A stretch of DNA of 64,000 nt. It comes from Pseudomonas fluorescens Q2-87 (GTDB taxonomy: Bacteria; Pseudomonadota; Gammaproteobacteria; Pseudomonadales; Pseudomonadaceae). The stretch lies in contig NZ_CM001558.1 of assembly GCF_000281895.1 (NCBI RefSeq), positions 1,492,556 to 1,556,555 on the forward strand, given 5' to 3'. The translations under genes and the position numbers were made by a program. The number at the start of each line of letters is the position of its first letter. The first letter of the stretch is position 1. Shown piece by piece: positions 53,363 to 64,000 of this stretch. The notes beneath the pieces were generated by a model that ran no database searches, was not told where the DNA came from, and saw only the letters and a list, made by a program, of their open reading frames with translations.

Positions 53363-54187
53363 TTATTCCAATTTCTTGAATAGCGCGTTGCCGCAACGGG
53401 AGCAAAACGCAGCACCGTGTTCGTGGCTGTTTTTCTTGCACACCGGGCAGTCGTGCTGGAGTTGGTCACCGCGCATCGCGGTGGCCAGTTCTGCCGTGAA
53501 AATACCCGTGGGCACGGCAATGATCGAATAACCGGTGATCATCACCAAGGATGACACGACCTGGCCCAGTGGCGTCTTGGGCACGATATCGCCAAAGCCC
53601 ACGGTGGTCAGTGTCACGATAGCCCAATAGATGCCCTTGGGAATGCTGCTGAAGCCATGCTCGGGGCCCTCGATGACGTACATCAGCGTGCCGAACACGG
53701 TCACCAGGGTCGATACGCTGACCAGGAACACAATGATTTTTTGCTTGCTCCCCCGCAGCGCCGCCATCAGGTAGTTGGCCTGCTTGAGGTAAGGGCTGAG
53801 CTTGAGCACCCGGAAAATCCGTAGCATGCGGATGATTCGAATGATCAGCAGGTATTGGGCATCGCTGTAGTACAGCGCCAGGATCCCGGGCACGATCGCC
53901 AGCAGATCCACCAGGCCGTAGAAACTGAAGGCATAGCGCAGCGGTTTGGGCGAGCAGTACAGGCGCAGGCCGTACTCTACGATGAAGATGAAGGTAAAGC
54001 CCCATTCGATCCCGGCCAGCAGGGCCGCGTAGTTCTTGTGCACGCTGTCGATGCTGTCGAGCATCACGATGATCAGGCTGGCGAGGATGATCAACAGCAG
54101 GATGCTATCGAAGCGCCGGCCGGCCGCCGTGTCGCTCTGAAAAACCATGACGTAGAGACGTTCACGCCAGTTGTCGCTGCTGTCCAT
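53363..54187 (-). CDS. Voltage-gated-type potassium channel with C-terminal zinc ribbon
   Basis: 274 residues with six membrane segments. S4 is RIIRMLRIFRVLKL (about 117-130; regularly spaced Arg/Lys), the selectivity filter is TTVGFGD (194-200), and the pore helix and S6 follow. The C-terminal 25 residues hold CPVCKK...FCSRCG (Cys247, 250, 262, 265), a rubredoxin-like zinc ribbon. It passes K+ through the inner membrane. The family commonly lacks the zinc tail, so a metal or redox input is possible (inference). It follows the urea channel gene on the same strand. Confidence 0.92.
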   Translation of the reverse strand: MDSSDNWRERLYVMVFQSDTAAGRRFDSILLLIILASLIIVMLDSIDSVHKNYAALLAGIEWGFTFIFIVEYGLRLYCSPKPLRYAFSFYGLVDLLAIVPGILALYYSDAQYLLIIRIIRMLRIFRVLKLSPYLKQANYLMAALRGSKQKIIVFLVSVSTLVTVFGTLMYVIEGPEHGFSSIPKGIYWAIVTLTTVGFGDIVPKTPLGQVVSSLVMITGYSIIAVPTGIFTAELATAMRGDQLQHDCPVCKKNSHEHGAAFCSRCGNALFKKLE

Positions 54188-54208
54188 AATCTTCGCCTGA
54201 ATTCGAGA

Positions 54209-55123
54209 TCAGCGAAGCCTAGGGTGATTGCCCCGCGGAGCGCAAGGCGCGCTGTCGAGGCTGGCCTGATGCCATGCCCGGCCTGTGGCCTGGATCAGCC
54301 AGCAGGCGAGGATGAAGGGCGCCGTCAGGGGAGGCAGGCCGAGGACGGTAAAACCTGGCGTGAGCATGACCGCCAGGAGGATGCCCAGCAGCGGCAGCCA
54401 TGGCTGGCGGTGTTGTCGACTGATGGCCAGCGCTACCAGGACGCAGTTGTAACCGCCCAGCCCCGAAAGCGCGGCTGCGTTTTCATGCTGCGACAAGGTG
54501 AAGACGAGGCCGACGACGGAACCGAACAATGCCCAACCGGCGGCGCGACGGTTGGCCAGCAGCAGGCCTGTGGCGATCAGCGCACCGGCCACTGGGTGGC
54601 CGAGAAACATGACCTGGCCCAGCCCGCTCAAATGAGCGGCCAGCAGGTTGGGTATCGTCATTTCAATCGAGATGGGTGGGGACTGCGGCGAGGTAAAACT
54701 CATCAGCAGCCAAGCCAACCCTACAAAGGGCGCGGTGTAGGCGGGCAGGCATCGATGGCCTCGGGTGCGCTTGAGCCATTGATGGGTCAACATCGCACTG
54801 AGGCCGCCGCTGGCGATGATCAATGGCGGCAGCAACGCTGACCAGGGCAAGGTAAGGCTCAACAGCAACCCCAGCAGGATGCCGTTGTAACTGAACAAGC
54901 CGGCTTGTCGATCAGCCTTTGCATAACCGCGGCGCTGGGCCGTGAGCAGCCCGGCCACGCCGCCCAGCAACGCACCGCCGAACAGGCTGGGCGCGGTGAA
55001 CAGAATCGCCAGCATACACAGCAGGCCGCACAGTGGATGACGCTGGAGGAAGATCTGGCTGAAGCCGTTGAGCAGGGCAGTGGCCCAGTCGGGGCAGTGG
55101 GTGTTGGAAAAATGGTTGGGCAT
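54209..55123 (-). CDS. UT-family urea transporter
   Basis: 304 residues, about ten membrane helices in two inverted halves. LLNGFSQIFLQRHPLCGLL at the N-terminus and LGLPPLTAPFILACWL near the C-terminus are the duplicated urea-channel signatures, with FSYNGILLGLLL and GLGGYNCVLVALA as the second pair. It moves urea down its gradient. It is not in a urease cluster here but lies between the allantoin and glyoxylate genes, whose reactions release urea. Weak ribosome site at 55123. Confidence 0.88.
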   Translation of the reverse strand: MPNHFSNTHCPDWATALLNGFSQIFLQRHPLCGLLCMLAILFTAPSLFGGALLGGVAGLLTAQRRGYAKADRQAGLFSYNGILLGLLLSLTLPWSALLPPLIIASGGLSAMLTHQWLKRTRGHRCLPAYTAPFVGLAWLLMSFTSPQSPPISIEMTIPNLLAAHLSGLGQVMFLGHPVAGALIATGLLLANRRAAGWALFGSVVGLVFTLSQHENAAALSGLGGYNCVLVALAISRQHRQPWLPLLGILLAVMLTPGFTVLGLPPLTAPFILACWLIQATGRAWHQASLDSAPCAPRGNHPRLR

Positions 55124-55147
55124 GATGGGTCAGGGATAAGAGAACAC

Positions 55148-55242
55148 GGTGGCGAGGGAGCTTGCTCCCGCTCGGTTACGTAGCAACCGTCAGCAAGAGG
55201 GGGCCGCTGCGCGGCCCAGCGGGAGCAAGCTCCCTCGTCACA
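55148..55242. repeat. REP pair, GAGGGAGCTTGCTCCC type
   Basis: Inverted copies of GTGGCGAGGGAGCTTGCTCC about 40 bases apart, with GCGCGGCCCAG extension. It separates the urea channel gene from pyk. Confidence 0.9.
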
Positions 55243-55247
55243 GGAAT

Positions 55248-56652
55248 TTAGATCAACGTCTCGATACGCAACGAATTCGTCGACCCCGGCTGACCGAACG
55301 GCACGCCGGCGGTGATCAGCAGCGTGTCACCACGCTGGGCTATGCCTTGGGCCTGGGCGATTTCCAACGCGGTGGAACACACCTCATCCACCTGCCGCAG
55401 CCGATCGTTGACCACCGAGTGCACGCCCCAGGCCACCGTCAGGCGGCGGGCGGCCTGCAGGTTTGGGGTGAGGTTGAGGATCGGCACGGTCGGCCGTTCC
55501 CGCGCCGCACGCAGGCTGGAACTGCCCGATTCGCTGTAGTTCACCAGCACCGCCACCGGCAAGATGCTGCTGATCCGACGGATCGCGCAGCTGATGGCAT
55601 CCGAGACCGTGGCCTCGGCTTTCGGCCTGCTGACATCCAATTGCGCCTGATAGTCAGGACCATTTTCCACCTGGCGAATGATCTTGCTCATCATCTGCAC
55701 GGCTTCAAGGGGGTAATCGCCGGACGCCGTTTCCGCCGAGAGCATCACCGCGTCGGCCCCTTCGGCCACGGCGTTGGCCACGTCGGTGACTTCAGCGCGG
55801 GTCGGCGCCGGGGAGAAGCGCATCGATTCCAGCATCTGGGTCGCGACCACCACAGGCTTGCCGAGGGCACGGCAGGTACCAATGATGTTCTTCTGGATCT
55901 GCGGCACACTTTCGGCCGGCACTTCGACCCCCAGGTCACCGCGAGCGACCATGATCGCGTCGCTCAACTCGGCGATTTCCCGCAGTTGCGTCACGGCCGA
56001 CGGTTTTTCGATTTTCGCCATCAGGAACGCCTTGTCGCCGATCAGCGCGCGGGCTTCGCGGATGTCCTCGGGGCGTTGCACGAACGACAGTGCCACCCAA
56101 TCCACGCCCAGTTCGAGGCCGAAGCTCAAGTCGCGACGGTCCTTGTCGGTCAACGGGCTCAAGTCCAGCAGCGCCTGGGGTACGTTCACGCCTTTGCGAT
56201 CAGACAGTTCGCCGCCATTGAGGACTTCGGTGTCGATGGCGTCACCGTGTTTGGCGGTCACGCGCAGGCGCAGCTTGCCGTCGTCCAATAGCAGGTCCAT
56301 GCCGGGCCGCAGGGCCGCGATGATTTCCGGGTGGGGCAGGTTGACCCGACGTTGGTCACCGGGCGTTGGGTCAAGGTCCAGGCGCAGGGCTTGGCCGCGT
56401 TGCAGCAGCACCTTGCCGTCGACGAACCGGCCGACCCGCAATTTCGGCCCTTGCAGATCCATCAGAATGCCCAGCGGATAGTTGAGCTGCTGCTCGACCT
56501 CACGGATCCAGCGGTAGCGCTGGGCGTGGTCGGCATGTTCGCCGTGGCTGAAGTTCAGGCGAAAGATGTTCACACCGGCCTGGACCAGTTCGCGGATGTC
56601 ATCGATACCGCGGGTCGCAGGGCCGAGGGTCGCGAGGATCTTGACCTTTTTA

Positions 56653-56663
<11 letters not shown>
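55248..56663 (-). CDS. pyk: Pyruvate kinase
   Basis: 471 residues, the short form. KVKILATLGPATRG, NFSHGEHADH, GILMDLQGPKLRVG and the phosphotransfer/metal motif LMAKIEKPSAV (Lys-Glu) are seen, then MVARGDLGVEV and the regulatory C-domain. It makes pyruvate from phosphoenolpyruvate. Its start lies 11 bases inside the end of ttuD, so it is cotranscribed with the glyoxylate genes, completing the route to pyruvate through enolase. Confidence 0.95.
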
Positions 56664-57933
<1,270 letters not shown>

Positions 57934-57974
57934 GGCGGGCTCCTGATTCTTATTATTAGTCTTGATGAAGTCCC

Positions 57975-58066
57975 CTGTGGGAGCGGGCTTGCTCGCGAAG
58001 ACGGCTTCACATCCGATAAAGATGTTGACTGATCCACCGCTTTCGCGAGCAAGCCCGCTCCCACAC
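57975..58066. repeat. REP pair, GGGAGCGGGCTTGCTCGCGAA type
   Basis: Inverted copies of TGTGGGAGCGGGCTTGCTCG and its complement between glxR and ttuD, inside the operon. Confidence 0.9.
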
Positions 58067-58079
58067 AGTTTTGGGGATA

Positions 58080-58970
58080 TCAGTTATCGCGAATCGAAAA
58101 ATTCGCCATATGCTCCAGCCCCTTGATCAGCGCCGAATGGTCCCATTGGCTGCCACCGATGGCCGCGCAAGTGCTGAACACTTGCTGGGCGTTGGCAGTG
58201 TTGGGCAGGTTGATGTTCAGTTCCCGGGCGCCTTGCAGGGCCAGGTTCAAGTCCTTCTGGTGCAGGCTGATACGGAAGCCCGGGTCGAAAGTGCCCTTGA
58301 TCATGCGTTCGCCATGCACTTCCAGGATCTTCGACGAAGCGAAGCCGCCCATCAGGGCCTCGCGGACCTTGGCCGGATCGGCGCCGTTCTTCGAGGCGAA
58401 CAGCAGCGCTTCGGCCACGGCCTGGATGTTCAGCGCGACGATGATCTGGTTGGCAACCTTGGCGGTCTGGCCGTCGCCGTTGCCACCGACCAGGGTGATG
58501 TTCTTGCCCATGGCCTGGAACAGCGGCAGGGCGCGCTCGAAGGCGGCGCTGTCGCCGCCGACCATGATGCTCAACGTTGCGGCCTTGGCGCCGACTTCAC
58601 CGCCGGACACCGGGGCATCGAGGTACTGCGCGCCTTTTTCGTTGATCTTCGCCGCGAACGCCTTGGTGGCGGTGGGCGAGATCGAACTCATGTCGATCAC
58701 CACCTTGCCCGCGCCCACGCCGGACGCCACGCCATCGGCGCGGAACAGCACGTCATCGACCTGCGGAGTGTCCGGCACCATGACGATGATGAACTCGGCT
58801 TCCTGGGCAACTTCCTTCGGGTTGGCCAGCGCCACCGCGCCGCCGGCCAGCAGGTCGGCCGGGGCCGCGTCGTGATGCTGGGACAGGAACAGGCTGTGGC
58901 CGGCCTTTTGCAGGTTCAGTGCCATGGGGTGGCCCATGATGCCGGTGCCGATGAATCCGATTTTAGCCAT
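58080..58970 (-). CDS. glxR: Tartronate semialdehyde reductase GlxR
   Basis: 296 residues. The N-terminal Rossmann motif GFIGTGIMGHPMALNL, the substrate motif DAPVSGGEVGAKAATL and the catalytic Lys in GQTAKVANQI mark a beta-hydroxyacid dehydrogenase of the tartronate semialdehyde reductase type. It reduces tartronate semialdehyde to D-glycerate with NAD(P)H. It lies between hyi and ttuD in the gcl operon. Confidence 0.95.
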   Translation of the reverse strand: MAKIGFIGTGIMGHPMALNLQKAGHSLFLSQHHDAAPADLLAGGAVALANPKEVAQEAEFIIVMVPDTPQVDDVLFRADGVASGVGAGKVVIDMSSISPTATKAFAAKINEKGAQYLDAPVSGGEVGAKAATLSIMVGGDSAAFERALPLFQAMGKNITLVGGNGDGQTAKVANQIIVALNIQAVAEALLFASKNGADPAKVREALMGGFASSKILEVHGERMIKGTFDPGFRISLHQKDLNLALQGARELNINLPNTANAQQVFSTCAAIGGSQWDHSALIKGLEHMANFSIRDN

Positions 58971-59020
58971 GAGAGAATCCTCTTGTTGTTAGATGTCCGG
59001 TGTCTCTGGGTTCGGTGTCT

Positions 59021-59135
59021 CTGTGACGAGGGAGCTTGCTCCCGCTGGGTCGCGAAGCGGCCCCAGAAATCCATGCCGGGTGAAAAATCATGCGTCTGCT
59101 TCGCAGCCGAACGGGAACAAGCTCCCTCGCCACAA
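59021..59135. repeat. REP pair, GAGGGAGCTTGCTCCC type
   Basis: Inverted copies (GTGACGAGGGAGCTTGCTCC and GGGAACAAGCTCCCTCGCCA) with slight changes, between hyi and glxR. Confidence 0.88.
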
Positions 59136-59149
59136 CAGCTCGCGCTGGG

Positions 59150-59932
59150 TCAGATTGCGTTATGGGCTTTCAACCATCCCAATCCCGCTTCGGTGCTGGT
59201 CAGCGGTTTGTATTCACAGCCGACCCAACCCTGGTAACCGATGCGGTCCAGGTGTTCGAACAGGAAGCGATAGTTGATCTCCCCGGTGCCCGGCTCGTTA
59301 CGCCCCGGGTTGTCCGCCAGTTGCACATGGTTGATCTCGCCCAGGTGGGTCGACAGGGTGCGGGCCAGATCACCTTCCATGATTTGCATGTGATAAATGT
59401 CGTATTGCAGGAACAGATTGGCGCTGCCCACCTGCTCGCGAATCGACAGGGCCTGGGCGGTGTTGTTCAGGTAGAAGCCGGGGATGTCGCGGGTGTTGAT
59501 GGCTTCCATCACCAGTTTGATGCCCTTGGCTTGCAGCTTTTCGGCGGCGTACTTCAGGTTGGCGACGAAGGTTTTCTCCACCAGGGTTTCGCTGCAGTTG
59601 CGTGGGCGAATCCCGGCCAGGCAGTTGATTTGTGTGTTGCCCAGTACCTGGGCGTAGGCGATTGCCAGGTCGACGCCGGCGCGGAACTCCTCGACCCGGT
59701 CCGGCAGGCAGGCGATACCGCGCTCGCCCTTGGCCCAGTCGCCGGCCGGCAGGTTGAACAGCACTTGGGTCAGGCCGTTGGCGTCGAGCAAGGCCTTGAG
59801 TTCGGCAGAGCTGTAGTCATAAGGAAACAGATACTCGACACCACTGAAGCCGGCCTTGGCGGCCGCTTCGAAACGGGCGAGGAAATCCTGCTCGGTAAAC
59901 AGCATGGACAGGTTGGCGGCGAAGCGTGGCAT
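59150..59932 (-). CDS. hyi: Hydroxypyruvate isomerase Hyi
   Basis: 260 residues, TIM barrel of the xylose-isomerase-like group. PRFAANLSMLFTE at the N-terminus, LVMEAINTRDIPGFYLN (metal Glu), YDIYHMQIMEGDL and GCEYKPL (second metal Glu) match Hyi. It interconverts hydroxypyruvate and tartronate semialdehyde, so glyoxylate-derived carbon and hydroxypyruvate share the GlxR step. Follows gcl with a REP pair between. Confidence 0.95.
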   Translation of the reverse strand: MPRFAANLSMLFTEQDFLARFEAAAKAGFSGVEYLFPYDYSSAELKALLDANGLTQVLFNLPAGDWAKGERGIACLPDRVEEFRAGVDLAIAYAQVLGNTQINCLAGIRPRNCSETLVEKTFVANLKYAAEKLQAKGIKLVMEAINTRDIPGFYLNNTAQALSIREQVGSANLFLQYDIYHMQIMEGDLARTLSTHLGEINHVQLADNPGRNEPGTGEINYRFLFEHLDRIGYQGWVGCEYKPLTSTEAGLGWLKAHNAI

Positions 59933-59961
59933 GGTGGTTTCCTATCAATATATGGAAGGCC

Positions 59962-60055
59962 CCTGTGGGAGCGGGCTTGCTCGCGAAAGCGGTGTGTCAG
60001 CCGACATCTTTGTTGGAACTGAAGCCGTCTTCGCGAGCAAGCCCGCTCCCACAGA
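59962..60055. repeat. REP pair, GGGAGCGGGCTTGCTCGCGAA type
   Basis: Inverted copies of TGTGGGAGCGGGCTTGCTCG about 45 bases apart, between gcl and hyi. Confidence 0.9.
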
Positions 60056-60069
60056 GGGATGTCAGCAGG

Positions 60070-61845
<1,776 letters not shown>

Positions 61846-61871
61846 GGTTTTGTGCCTCTTACGTTTTGTAA

Positions 61872-61881
61872 TTGTATACAA
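61872..61881. promoter_or_regulatory. TTGTATACAA palindrome at the gcl start
   Basis: Perfect palindrome 27 bases upstream of the gcl ATG, in a position suited to repression. Also matches 62011, 29679 and 32742. Confidence 0.7.
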
Positions 61882-62010
61882 GTGGCTGTGCGCAGAGTGT
61901 ATTCACGCCTGGCGACGCAGGTCAATCCATTTCCTCAAGCATCTGTTTCATTTGCAATCGAGGTGGAAACACGGCGTCTGCTCGTCGGAAAATGCACTTT
62001 GTTGGAATTA

Positions 62011-62020
62011 TTGTATACAA
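62011..62020. promoter_or_regulatory. TTGTATACAA palindrome upstream of the GlcG-like gene
   Basis: Perfect palindrome 91 bases before the GlcG-like gene start and 139 bases from the copy at 61872, so two sites share the divergent promoter region. Confidence 0.7.
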
Positions 62021-62110
62021 AAATATCGTTTGTTGTGCTCTATTTGCGGTATTCGGTTTCGCCGAGGTGAAACCCGCATGGCTTCCCCATGACAAAAGAA
62101 GGACAGAACC

Positions 62111-62551
62111 ATGAGCGCTCTAACCTTGAAAATTGCCAACGACTTGGCAGGACAAGCCCTGGCCACGGGCCGTGAAATCGCCGCCGCACCGTTGACGGTC
62201 GCGATCCTCGACGGCGGCGGACACCTGATCACCTTGCAGCGCGAGGACGGCGCCAGCCTGCTTCGCCCACACATCGCCATCGGCAAGGCCTGGGGGGCCA
62301 TCGCCCTGGGCAAAGGTTCGCGCCTGCTCGCCCAGGACGCCCAGCAACGCCCAGCGTTCATCGCGGCGCTGAACAGCCTGGGGCAGGGCAGCGTCATACC
62401 GGCGCCGGGTGGGGTGTTGATCAGGGATCAGGAAGGCTATGTGGTAGGAGCGATCGGCATCAGTGGAGACACTTCGGACGTCGATGAGCAGGTGGCGGTT
62501 CAGGCGGTCGAGATATTGGGGTTGCGGGCGGATGCGGGGGTCAGTGCTTGA
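62111..62551 (+). CDS. GlcG/HbpS-family protein
   Basis: 146 residues. The core LTVAILDGGGHLITLQRED, APGGVLIRDQEGYVVGAIGISGDTSDVDE (split) and the helix between are typical of the GlcG/HbpS family, a small fold sometimes found with glycolate and glyoxylate genes and shown to bind haem in HbpS. Its exact role here is unknown. Divergent from gcl and sharing the operator pair. Confidence 0.9.
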   Translation: MSALTLKIANDLAGQALATGREIAAAPLTVAILDGGGHLITLQREDGASLLRPHIAIGKAWGAIALGKGSRLLAQDAQQRPAFIAALNSLGQGSVIPAPGGVLIRDQEGYVVGAIGISGDTSDVDEQVAVQAVEILGLRADAGVSA

Positions 62552-62572
62552 TGCTTTTTCCACTTGGCTGAC

Positions 62573-62669
62573 GCCATCGCGAGTAAGCTCGCTACCCCAG
62601 GGTTTGGTGCTGGAAACAAAATGTTCGAACACCACAAAGCCCTGTGGGAGCGGGCTTGCTCGCGAAGGC
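62573..62669. repeat. REP pair left of the REP-associated transposase
   Basis: The 72 bases 62598-62669 match 63264-63335 at 71 positions in the same orientation. This includes a spacer with the palindrome TGTTCGAACA and a GGGAGCGGGCTTGCTCGCGA element. Confidence 0.9.
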
Positions 62670-62762
62670 ATTCGTTCAGACATATTCAGCTAAAAGTCCG
62701 ACCGGGATTTTTTTGTTCCACCGCTAGCCTTTCAGGACTTCACTAAGAAAGGATGCCATGGA

Positions 62763-63221
62763 ATGCCTGCATACTCAGCTTCACACCGTCTGCGCATCGG
62801 TCGCTTTGCGGAGCAAAACCGCATCTATTTACTGACAGCCAACACGTTGAAGCGCGAGCCGGTCTTCAAAGACTATGCCTTGGGGAGAATGGTCATCCGT
62901 CAGTTCAAGCAAATACAAGAACAAGGTCTAGCAGACTCTCTGGCCTTTGTTGTCATGCCTGATCATTTCCATTGGTTGATTCAACTGCATCAGGGGTCCT
63001 TGGGCCAATTGATGTGTCAGGTAAAATCAATGAGCGCCAAGGCAGTTAATGAGGCTGATAACAGAAGCGGAAGCCTATGGCAGCAGGGGTACCATGATCG
63101 CGCTTTGCGCAGGGAGGATAATCTAGTCAAGCTCGCTCGCTATGTTGTCGCCAACCCGCTGCGGGCGCGTCTGGTGAAGCGACTTGGGGAATATCCGTTG
63201 TGGGATGCCATCTGGGTTTGA
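62763..63221 (+). CDS. REP-associated tyrosine transposase (RAYT, Y1/IS200-like)
   Basis: 152 residues. The HUH motif is MPDHFHWLI (His68, His70) and the catalytic Tyr is probably Tyr127 in KLARYVVANPLRARLV, as in single-tyrosine REP transposases. The N-terminus YSASHRLRIGRFAEQNRIYLLT fits the family. Such proteins are thought to move and multiply REP sequences. It is flanked on both sides by almost the same REP pair, 72 bases at 71/72 identity. ATG at 62763 with AAGGATG nearby. Confidence 0.92.
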   Translation: MPAYSASHRLRIGRFAEQNRIYLLTANTLKREPVFKDYALGRMVIRQFKQIQEQGLADSLAFVVMPDHFHWLIQLHQGSLGQLMCQVKSMSAKAVNEADNRSGSLWQQGYHDRALRREDNLVKLARYVVANPLRARLVKRLGEYPLWDAIWV

Positions 63222-63235
63222 CTTTCAATTGAGTC

Positions 63236-63335
63236 GCCATCTTCGCGAGCAAGCCCGCTCCCACAGGGTTTGGTGCTGGACACAAAATGTTCGAACACCA
63301 CAAAGCCCTGTGGGAGCGGGCTTGCTCGCGAAGGC
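63236..63335. repeat. REP pair right of the REP-associated transposase
   Basis: Contains the second copy of the 72-base block (63264-63335). With the copy at 62598 it brackets the transposase gene. Confidence 0.9.
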
Positions 63336-63350
63336 GGTGCTAGCGGTCCA

Positions 63351-63956
63351 TCAATCCGGCTCACACCCCTTCAGCACCAACCGAATAATCGTCTGTGCCG
63401 CCGCTTCATAGTCGGCTTCATCCAGCTTCGCCTTGCCGGTGACTGCGGTGATTTGCCAGTCGAAATCGGCATAGGTCTGAGTGGCGGCCCAGATGCTGAA
63501 CATCAAGTGGTTGGGGTCGATGGGGGCGATTTGGCCGCGGTCGATCCAGGTCTGGATGCAGTCGATGTTGTGCCGGGCCTGGGCGTTGAGTTGCTCTACC
63601 AGATCGGGGCTCAGGTGAGGGGCGCCGTGCATGATTTCACTGGCGAAGACTTTCGAGGCGAAGGGCAGGTCGCGGGAAATGCGGATCTTGGAACGAATGT
63701 AGTGGCTCAACACCTCGCCCGGTACGCCGTCGGCGTTGAAGGGGGTCGAGGCCTGGAGGATCGGCTCGATGATGCTTTCCAAGACCTCGCGGTAGAGGTT
63801 TTCCTTGGACTTGAAGTAGTAATAGACGTTGGGCTTGGGCAGGCCGGCCTTGGCCGCGATGTCGCTGGTCTTGGTCGCGGCGAAGCCCTTGTCGGCAAAT
63901 TCCTCGCTGGCGGCACGCAGGATCAATGCTTTGTTGCGCTCGCGGATAGTGCTCAT
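63351..63956 (-). CDS. TetR-family transcriptional regulator
   Basis: 201 residues from the ATG at 63956. The N-terminal helix-turn-helix is clear (ALILRAASEEFADKGFAATKTSDIAAKAGLPKPNVYYYFKSKENLY in parts, residues 9-53). The C-terminal domain, with HYIRSKIRISRDLPFASKVFASEIMHGAP, resembles the pyrimidine-sensing RutR group. It might act on nucleobase-related genes, but no operator for it is evident in the window. It lies beyond the right REP pair and convergent with the transposase gene. Confidence 0.9.
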   Translation of the reverse strand: MSTIRERNKALILRAASEEFADKGFAATKTSDIAAKAGLPKPNVYYYFKSKENLYREVLESIIEPILQASTPFNADGVPGEVLSHYIRSKIRISRDLPFASKVFASEIMHGAPHLSPDLVEQLNAQARHNIDCIQTWIDRGQIAPIDPNHLMFSIWAATQTYADFDWQITAVTGKAKLDEADYEAAAQTIIRLVLKGCEPD

Positions 63957-64000
63957 AAACCCAGGGGTTCCTTGCCTGTTCTGGCGGTGGCGCATGGTAG

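Noticed and set aside
62598..63335. Classical insertion sequence with terminal inverted repeats
   Set aside because: The flanking 72-base blocks are direct, not inverted, copies and the transposase is of the REP-associated single-tyrosine type.

Overview
The window looks like a chromosomal segment of a Pseudomonas from the P. fluorescens complex. The evidence is the high GC content of most genes, the gene families and their order (prc, an ABC operon, apeB, rluA, minE-minD-minC, lpxL, patatin; prmB, aroC; gcl, hyi, glxR, ttuD, pyk), and many REP palindromes of two types typical of this group. No rRNA, tRNA or CRISPR array was seen.

Layout. 1-3.9 kb: the 3' part of an RHS-repeat polymorphic toxin gene with an AT-rich toxin tip, then a small likely immunity gene. 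3.9-9.1 kb: an EAL-CBS-GGDEF signalling protein, the periplasmic protease Prc and a PIG3-type quinone oxidoreductase. 9.2-15.9 kb: a binding-protein ABC uptake operon with an alkaline-phosphatase-superfamily enzyme and a HAD phosphatase, divergent from a GntR/UTRA regulator. 16-23.7 kb: ApeB, a putative glycosyltransferase, RluA, the Min division-site system, a lipid A acyltransferase and a patatin phospholipase. 23.8-32.6 kb: a urate catabolic cluster (Tsx-like porin, PuuD, AllA, Alc, UraD, PuuE, UraH, NCS2 permease) interrupted by a LysE-type exporter. 32.9-35.8 kb: MarR regulator, aminotransferase, glutaredoxin-like protein, FolE. 35.9-38.7 kb: a small AT-rich island with a frameshifted integrase remnant at its edge, carrying a VOC protein, a methyltransferase and a DMT exporter. 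38.7-55.1 kb: mainly core genes (Smr protein, PrmB, AroC, MFS, MtnD, acyl-CoA synthetase, ankyrin protein, sulfate-binding protein, K+ channel, urea channel). 55.2-62.6 kb: the glyoxylate-to-pyruvate genes gcl, hyi, glxR, ttuD, pyk and a GlcG-like gene. 62.7-64 kb: a REP-associated transposase between two copies of a REP pair, and a TetR regulator.

How it fits together. The two catabolic blocks form one pathway: urate (PuuD, UraH, UraD) to allantoin, allantoate (PuuE), ureidoglycolate plus urea (Alc), glyoxylate (AllA), tartronate semialdehyde (Gcl), glycerate (GlxR), 2-phosphoglycerate (TtuD) and, after enolase, pyruvate (Pyk). A urea channel lies next to the second block. The perfect palindrome TTGTATACAA occurs four times in the parts of the window examined for it, all in intergenic DNA beside these genes (puuE, the NCS2 permease, and twice between gcl and the GlcG-like gene). 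A fifth near-match precedes uraH. This points to one shared repressor whose gene is not obviously in the window. The strongest leads are this operator set, the REP-transposase unit, the integrase-scarred island, the RHS toxin tip, and an apparent in-frame loss of a gene before mtnD.
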